Assembly (NCBI GenBank): GCA_025457665.1
Contig: JALOTY010000001.1
Span: 124,001-188,000, forward strand
From: Akkermansiaceae bacterium
Lineage (GTDB): Bacteria; Verrucomicrobiota; Verrucomicrobiia; Verrucomicrobiales; Akkermansiaceae
Length of the DNA stretch: 64,000 nucleotides
Direction of reading: 5' to 3'
Part shown: one piece after another, positions 61,484 through 64,000 of the stretch
Numbering within the stretch: the stretch's first letter is position 1
Layout: each line of letters starts with the position of its first letter
Notes under the pieces: model-generated
What the model saw: the letters and a program-made list of their open reading frames with translations, nothing else
What the model was told of the DNA's origin: nothing
Databases searched by the model: none
Position numbers and translations under genes: made by a program

Positions 61484-61512
61484 ATCATCCATCATCTTCC
61501 ATCCATCATCGG
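61484..61512. repeat. CCATC-type repeat on the pheS side of the four-helix-bundle gene
   Basis: ATCATCCATCATCTTCCATCC followed by ATCATCGG; inverted copy type of 61026-61066. Confidence 0.7.
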
Positions 61513-61517
61513 CTGTT

Positions 61518-62534
61518 TTAAGCAAACTGCTTGAGGAAGCGGATGTCGTTTTCGATGAGGAGGCGGATGTCTTTGATGCCCCAGCGGATCATGGCGAGGC
61601 GGTCGAGGCCCATGCCGAAGGCGAAGCCGGTGACCTGGTCGGGGGAGAAGGAGGAATCGCTGCGCTTGGCATCGATGGCGGCGAAGACGGCGGGATCGAC
61701 CATGCCGCAGCCGGCGACCTCGATCCATTTCGGGGCCTGGCCTTTGGCGTGGAGTTTGACGTCGATTTCGAAGCTGGGTTCGGTGAAGGGAAAGAAGTGC
61801 GGGCGGAAGCGGACTTCGGTTTCGGAGCCGAACATTTCGCGGAAGAAGTATTCGAGCGTGCCTTTGAGGTCGCCGAGGGAGACATCGCGATCGACATAGA
61901 GGCCTTCGAGTTGGTTGAAGACGGATAGGTGGGTGGCATCGATTTCATCCCGACGGTAAGCCGAGCCCGGGGCGATGATGCGGACGGGCGGGGCCTGGGC
62001 CTCCATGGTGCGGATCTGGACGCTGGAGGTGTGGGTGCGGAGGAGTTTCCCGGAATCGAAGTAGAAAGTGTCCTTCTCGTTGCGCGCGGGGTGGTCGGCG
62101 GGAGTGTTGAGGGCATCGAAGCAGTGGAATTCGTCTTCGATTTCCGGGCCATCGGCGAGGGCGAAGCCCATGCGGCGGAGGACCTCGATGGCTTGGTGGC
62201 GGATGAGCGTGAGCGGGTGGAGGGAGCCGTGGGAAAGGGCGCGGGCGGGCAGGGTGAGGTCGATCCCGGCGAGGGCTTTGGCATCGGCGGCGGCCTGGAG
62301 TTCGGCTTGTTTCGACTCGATGGCGGCGGTGATGGCGTTGCGGGCGGTGTTGAGGAGTTGGCCGATTTCGGCCTTCTGCTCTTTGGGGACATCGCGCATG
62401 CCGGCGGAGATCTCGGTGAGCGAGCCCTTTTTCCCGAGGATGGCGACGCGGGCGTCTTCGAGGGCGCGGGTGTCGTCGGCGGTGGCGAGGCGTGCGAGGG
62501 CTTCGGCCTGGATGGCATCGATCTTTTCCTTCAT
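61518..62534 (-). CDS. pheS: Phenylalanyl-tRNA synthetase alpha subunit
   Basis: 338 residues from ATG 62534; the longer frame is out of character. Coiled-coil N-terminus 'ALARLATADDTRALEDARVAILGKKGSLTEISAGM', class II motif 2 'FNQLEGLYVDRDVSLGDLKGTLEYFF', 'RFRPHFFPFTEPSFE', motif 3 'GFAFGMGLDRLAMIRWGIKDIRLL'. Normal size. It forms the alpha2beta2 enzyme with PheT. Confidence 0.96.
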   Translation of the reverse strand: MKEKIDAIQAEALARLATADDTRALEDARVAILGKKGSLTEISAGMRDVPKEQKAEIGQLLNTARNAITAAIESKQAELQAAADAKALAGIDLTLPARALSHGSLHPLTLIRHQAIEVLRRMGFALADGPEIEDEFHCFDALNTPADHPARNEKDTFYFDSGKLLRTHTSSVQIRTMEAQAPPVRIIAPGSAYRRDEIDATHLSVFNQLEGLYVDRDVSLGDLKGTLEYFFREMFGSETEVRFRPHFFPFTEPSFEIDVKLHAKGQAPKWIEVAGCGMVDPAVFAAIDAKRSDSSFSPDQVTGFAFGMGLDRLAMIRWGIKDIRLLIENDIRFLKQFA

Positions 62535-62721
62535 GGCGGTGTGAGCGGTGGGGATAGCGGGCGGAGGGTCTTTGGTCAATGGATAGGGGAGGGCTGGCGT
62601 GGGGGCAGGCGGAGGTTGAGGAAACGACTGGCGGGTCGCCGCGTCCTTGGGTTGGCAGGAGCGAGGGCCCGACCGAGGAGGGTGAGGAAACCACAGGCGG
62701 GACGCCTGTGCTCCCTTAAAG
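62535..62721. repeat. Repeat-rich gap between rplT and pheS
   Basis: Contains the imperfect dyad CAGGCGGGACGCCTG at 62694-62708 with flanking GAGGAAACC, repeated in looser form near 62616-62640 (GAGGAAACGACTGGCGGGTCGCC). No gene is seen. Confidence 0.6.
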
Positions 62722-62758
62722 AAAAACGCCGACCGGGCGGACCCGGGCGGCGTTTTTT
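62722..62758 (-). terminator. Bidirectional terminator after rplT
   Basis: AAAAACGCCG (62722-62731) pairs with CGGCGTTTTT (62748-62757). T-runs on both strands; on the minus strand it ends the rpmI-rplT operon. Confidence 0.88.
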
Positions 62759-62787
62759 GATGGGATGGACCTGGACCTGGACCGGGA

Positions 62788-63168
62788 TCAGGCGGCGGCT
62801 TCGGCGGCCTTCTTTTCGAGGGCGGCTTTGGCTTGGGCGATGATGGTCGAGAACGCAGCGGCGTCCTGGACGGCGAGGTCGGCGAGGATCTTGCGGTCGG
62901 CTTCGATACCGGCGGCATTGAGACCCTCGATGAAGCGCGAGTAGGTCAGGCCTTCGTTGCGGACGGCAGCGCTGATACGCTGGATCCACAAGCGGCGGAA
63001 CTGGCCCTTGCGCTTTTTGCGGTCACGATATTCGTACGTTTGGGCCTTGCGGACGGCGTCCTTGGCGTAACGGAAGAGCTTCGAGCGGAAACCGCGGAAG
63101 CCTTTCGCACGGAGGAGCACCCGCTTGCGGCGGGCGCGCGAGGCCGGGCTGTTGGTGGCGCGTGGCAT
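62788..63168 (-). CDS. rplT: 50S ribosomal protein L20
   Basis: 126 residues. '[26 protein letters not shown]' and '[55 protein letters not shown]' are L20. It has a short Ala/Lys-rich C-terminal extension (EKKAAEAAA). L20 binds 23S rRNA and in many bacteria represses its own operon. rpmI precedes it by 144 nt. Confidence 0.97.
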   Translation of the reverse strand: MPRATNSPASRARRKRVLLRAKGFRGFRSKLFRYAKDAVRKAQTYEYRDRKKRKGQFRRLWIQRISAAVRNEGLTYSRFIEGLNAAGIEADRKILADLAVQDAAAFSTIIAQAKAALEKKAAEAAA

Positions 63169-63312
63169 TGGTGCTTGGTTGGTCGGACAGGCCGTTGGTT
63201 GATCTTTCCTCCCGCAGTCTCGCTTGTCCGGTAGTGCCCTTGCGGGCCAGGCTGCGATGGAGGCCGTCCGAGGCGCGGACGGGGGCGTGGTTGTGTCGCT
63301 ACGGTTTCAGGT

Positions 63313-63522
63313 TCAGGCGAAGGGGAGGTTTTCCTTCACGTTTTTGATGTCAGCGTCGGAAACGAGCGCAACCTTTCCGAGGTGGCGCTTGCGCTTGCGG
63401 TTCTTGCATTGGAGCAAGTGCCGCTTGCCTTGTTTGCGACGCAGAACCTTCCCTGTGCCTGTCACCTTGAAACGTTTGGCGACAGCCTTTCGGGTCTTTG
63501 CTTTTCCTGCGATCCGTGGCAT
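63313..63522 (-). CDS. rpmI: 50S ribosomal protein L35
   Basis: 69 residues: 'MPRIAGKAKTRKAVAKRFKVTGTGKV' (usual K.KT...KRFK.TGTGK) and 'HLLQCKNRKRKRHLGKVALV'. In the standard rpmI-rplT order. No infC is seen upstream on this strand within the window. Confidence 0.96.
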   Translation of the reverse strand: MPRIAGKAKTRKAVAKRFKVTGTGKVLRRKQGKRHLLQCKNRKRKRHLGKVALVSDADIKNVKENLPFA

Positions 63523-63703
63523 GGGGCGGCGAAACTAGAGACCCACCCGGACTTGGCAAGGGAAAAGTGGCTTGTTTTTTTAAAAGGCGGGCGGGGGTGG
63601 TGAGGATGGGTGAAAATCCGGGTATTCCTCAGGTTTTCGATCCATGGAAGAGGGTTGGGCTTGCCGCAGTGCTTGGTCCCATGGGATGCGTAGGAGCACT
63701 GAT

Positions 63704-64000
63704 ATGAATGCATGCCGATCTCTCTCGTGCTCTCGTTGGGGGGTGATTTTTGAATTTCGGGAGTTTCTCCGTGGGAATCTCCTGCTGTTTGGTGCGCTGT
63801 CGTGGGTGCTGGGGGCGCCGCTGGACGGGCGGACATGGACGGATGTGCAGGGGCGAAAGATGGACGCGGAAATGGTCCGGGCGAGCGAGTCCGCAGTGGT
63901 GGTCATGCTTCGCGGCAAGGAGGTCACGATCCCTCTTGAAAAACTCTCGGACGAGGATCGGGAGTTTGTTGCCGAGTGGCTGGAGGAGCATGGCGATGAG
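63704..64000 (+). CDS. SHD1-type protein, N-terminal fragment
   Basis: From ATG 63704 the frame is open for 99 codons to the window edge. A hydrophobic segment at about residues 24-38 ('GNLLLFGALSWVLGAP') is a signal peptide or anchor. Then 'RTWTDVQGRKMDAEMVRASESAVVVMLRGKEVTIPLEKLSDEDREFV' fits the SHD1 (Sla1 homology) repeat common in Planctomycetes-Verrucomicrobiota proteins. A full gene would continue beyond the window. Confidence 0.75.
   Translation, partial: MNACRSLSCSRWGVIFEFREFLRGNLLLFGALSWVLGAPLDGRTWTDVQGRKMDAEMVRASESAVVVMLRGKEVTIPLEKLSDEDREFVAEWLEEHGDE

Overview
The window is a GC-rich chromosomal segment from a bacterium of the Verrucomicrobiota, most likely order Verrucomicrobiales (Luteolibacter/Haloferula-like). 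This is inferred from the fused lpxC-fabZ gene, the PEP-CTERM-type secreted proteins, an SHD1-type protein, Gram-negative envelope genes (bamD, lptE) and the purine-rich intergenic repeats. No rRNA gene is present, so the placement is by gene content only.

The outstanding region is 1-5800, all on the minus strand. Read in transcription order it holds: a 53-codon ORF with its own terminator; an upstream region with an inverted repeat; an array of 15 tRNA-like genes with 15 different anticodons, most with an encoded CCA; four Y-RNA-like units that share a leader and closing stem, one of which (3270-3421) is a circularly permuted tRNA of the bacterial YrlA type; the Ro60/Rsr (TROVE) protein; an unrecognised 269-residue protein; and the start of the RNA ligase gene rtcB. 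In the array the canonical T-loop TTCRANN is replaced by TGCAAGT, GGCAGCA or CGCANNN, and D-loop GG is replaced by GC or GT in nearly all readable cases. The few units with a canonical T-loop keep GG. A perfect 26-nt inverted match links the array leader to the rtcB 5' leader. I read this as an RNA-repair operon carrying its own set of tRNA mimics, possibly decoys or sensors for anticodon nucleases.

5969-18587 holds a yggU-family gene, a Fic gene broken by one UAA codon, a DMT exporter, lysA, a large secreted repeat protein, a sugar epimerase, a GT2 plus TPR/glycosyltransferase-like pair, a metallo-beta-lactamase-fold hydrolase and a fused GDSL esterase-pectinesterase. 18734-26228 holds a small ABC exporter cluster, lpxC/fabZ, an rluA-type gene and nif3. 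26323-26619 holds two ordinary glycine tRNAs. 26653-31413 is an exopolysaccharide export module (small secreted protein, beta-barrel, Wzc-like autokinase, Wza-like protein). It is followed by a PDZ protein, a C-terminal processing protease, yggS, a DUF971 gene and a cell-wall amidase.

36808-54164 is mostly housekeeping: ABC-2-like membrane protein, phosphofructokinase, ispH, proC, bamD, lptE, rsmI, ilvB-ilvN and ppdK, the last with lysine/alanine-rich tails at both ends. 54243-56956 is an AT-richer island of three minus-strand secreted-protein genes abutting a 5'-truncated cytochrome c gene. The window ends with pheT, a four-helix-bundle gene, pheS, rplT and rpmI on the minus strand, and the start of an SHD1-type gene on the plus strand.
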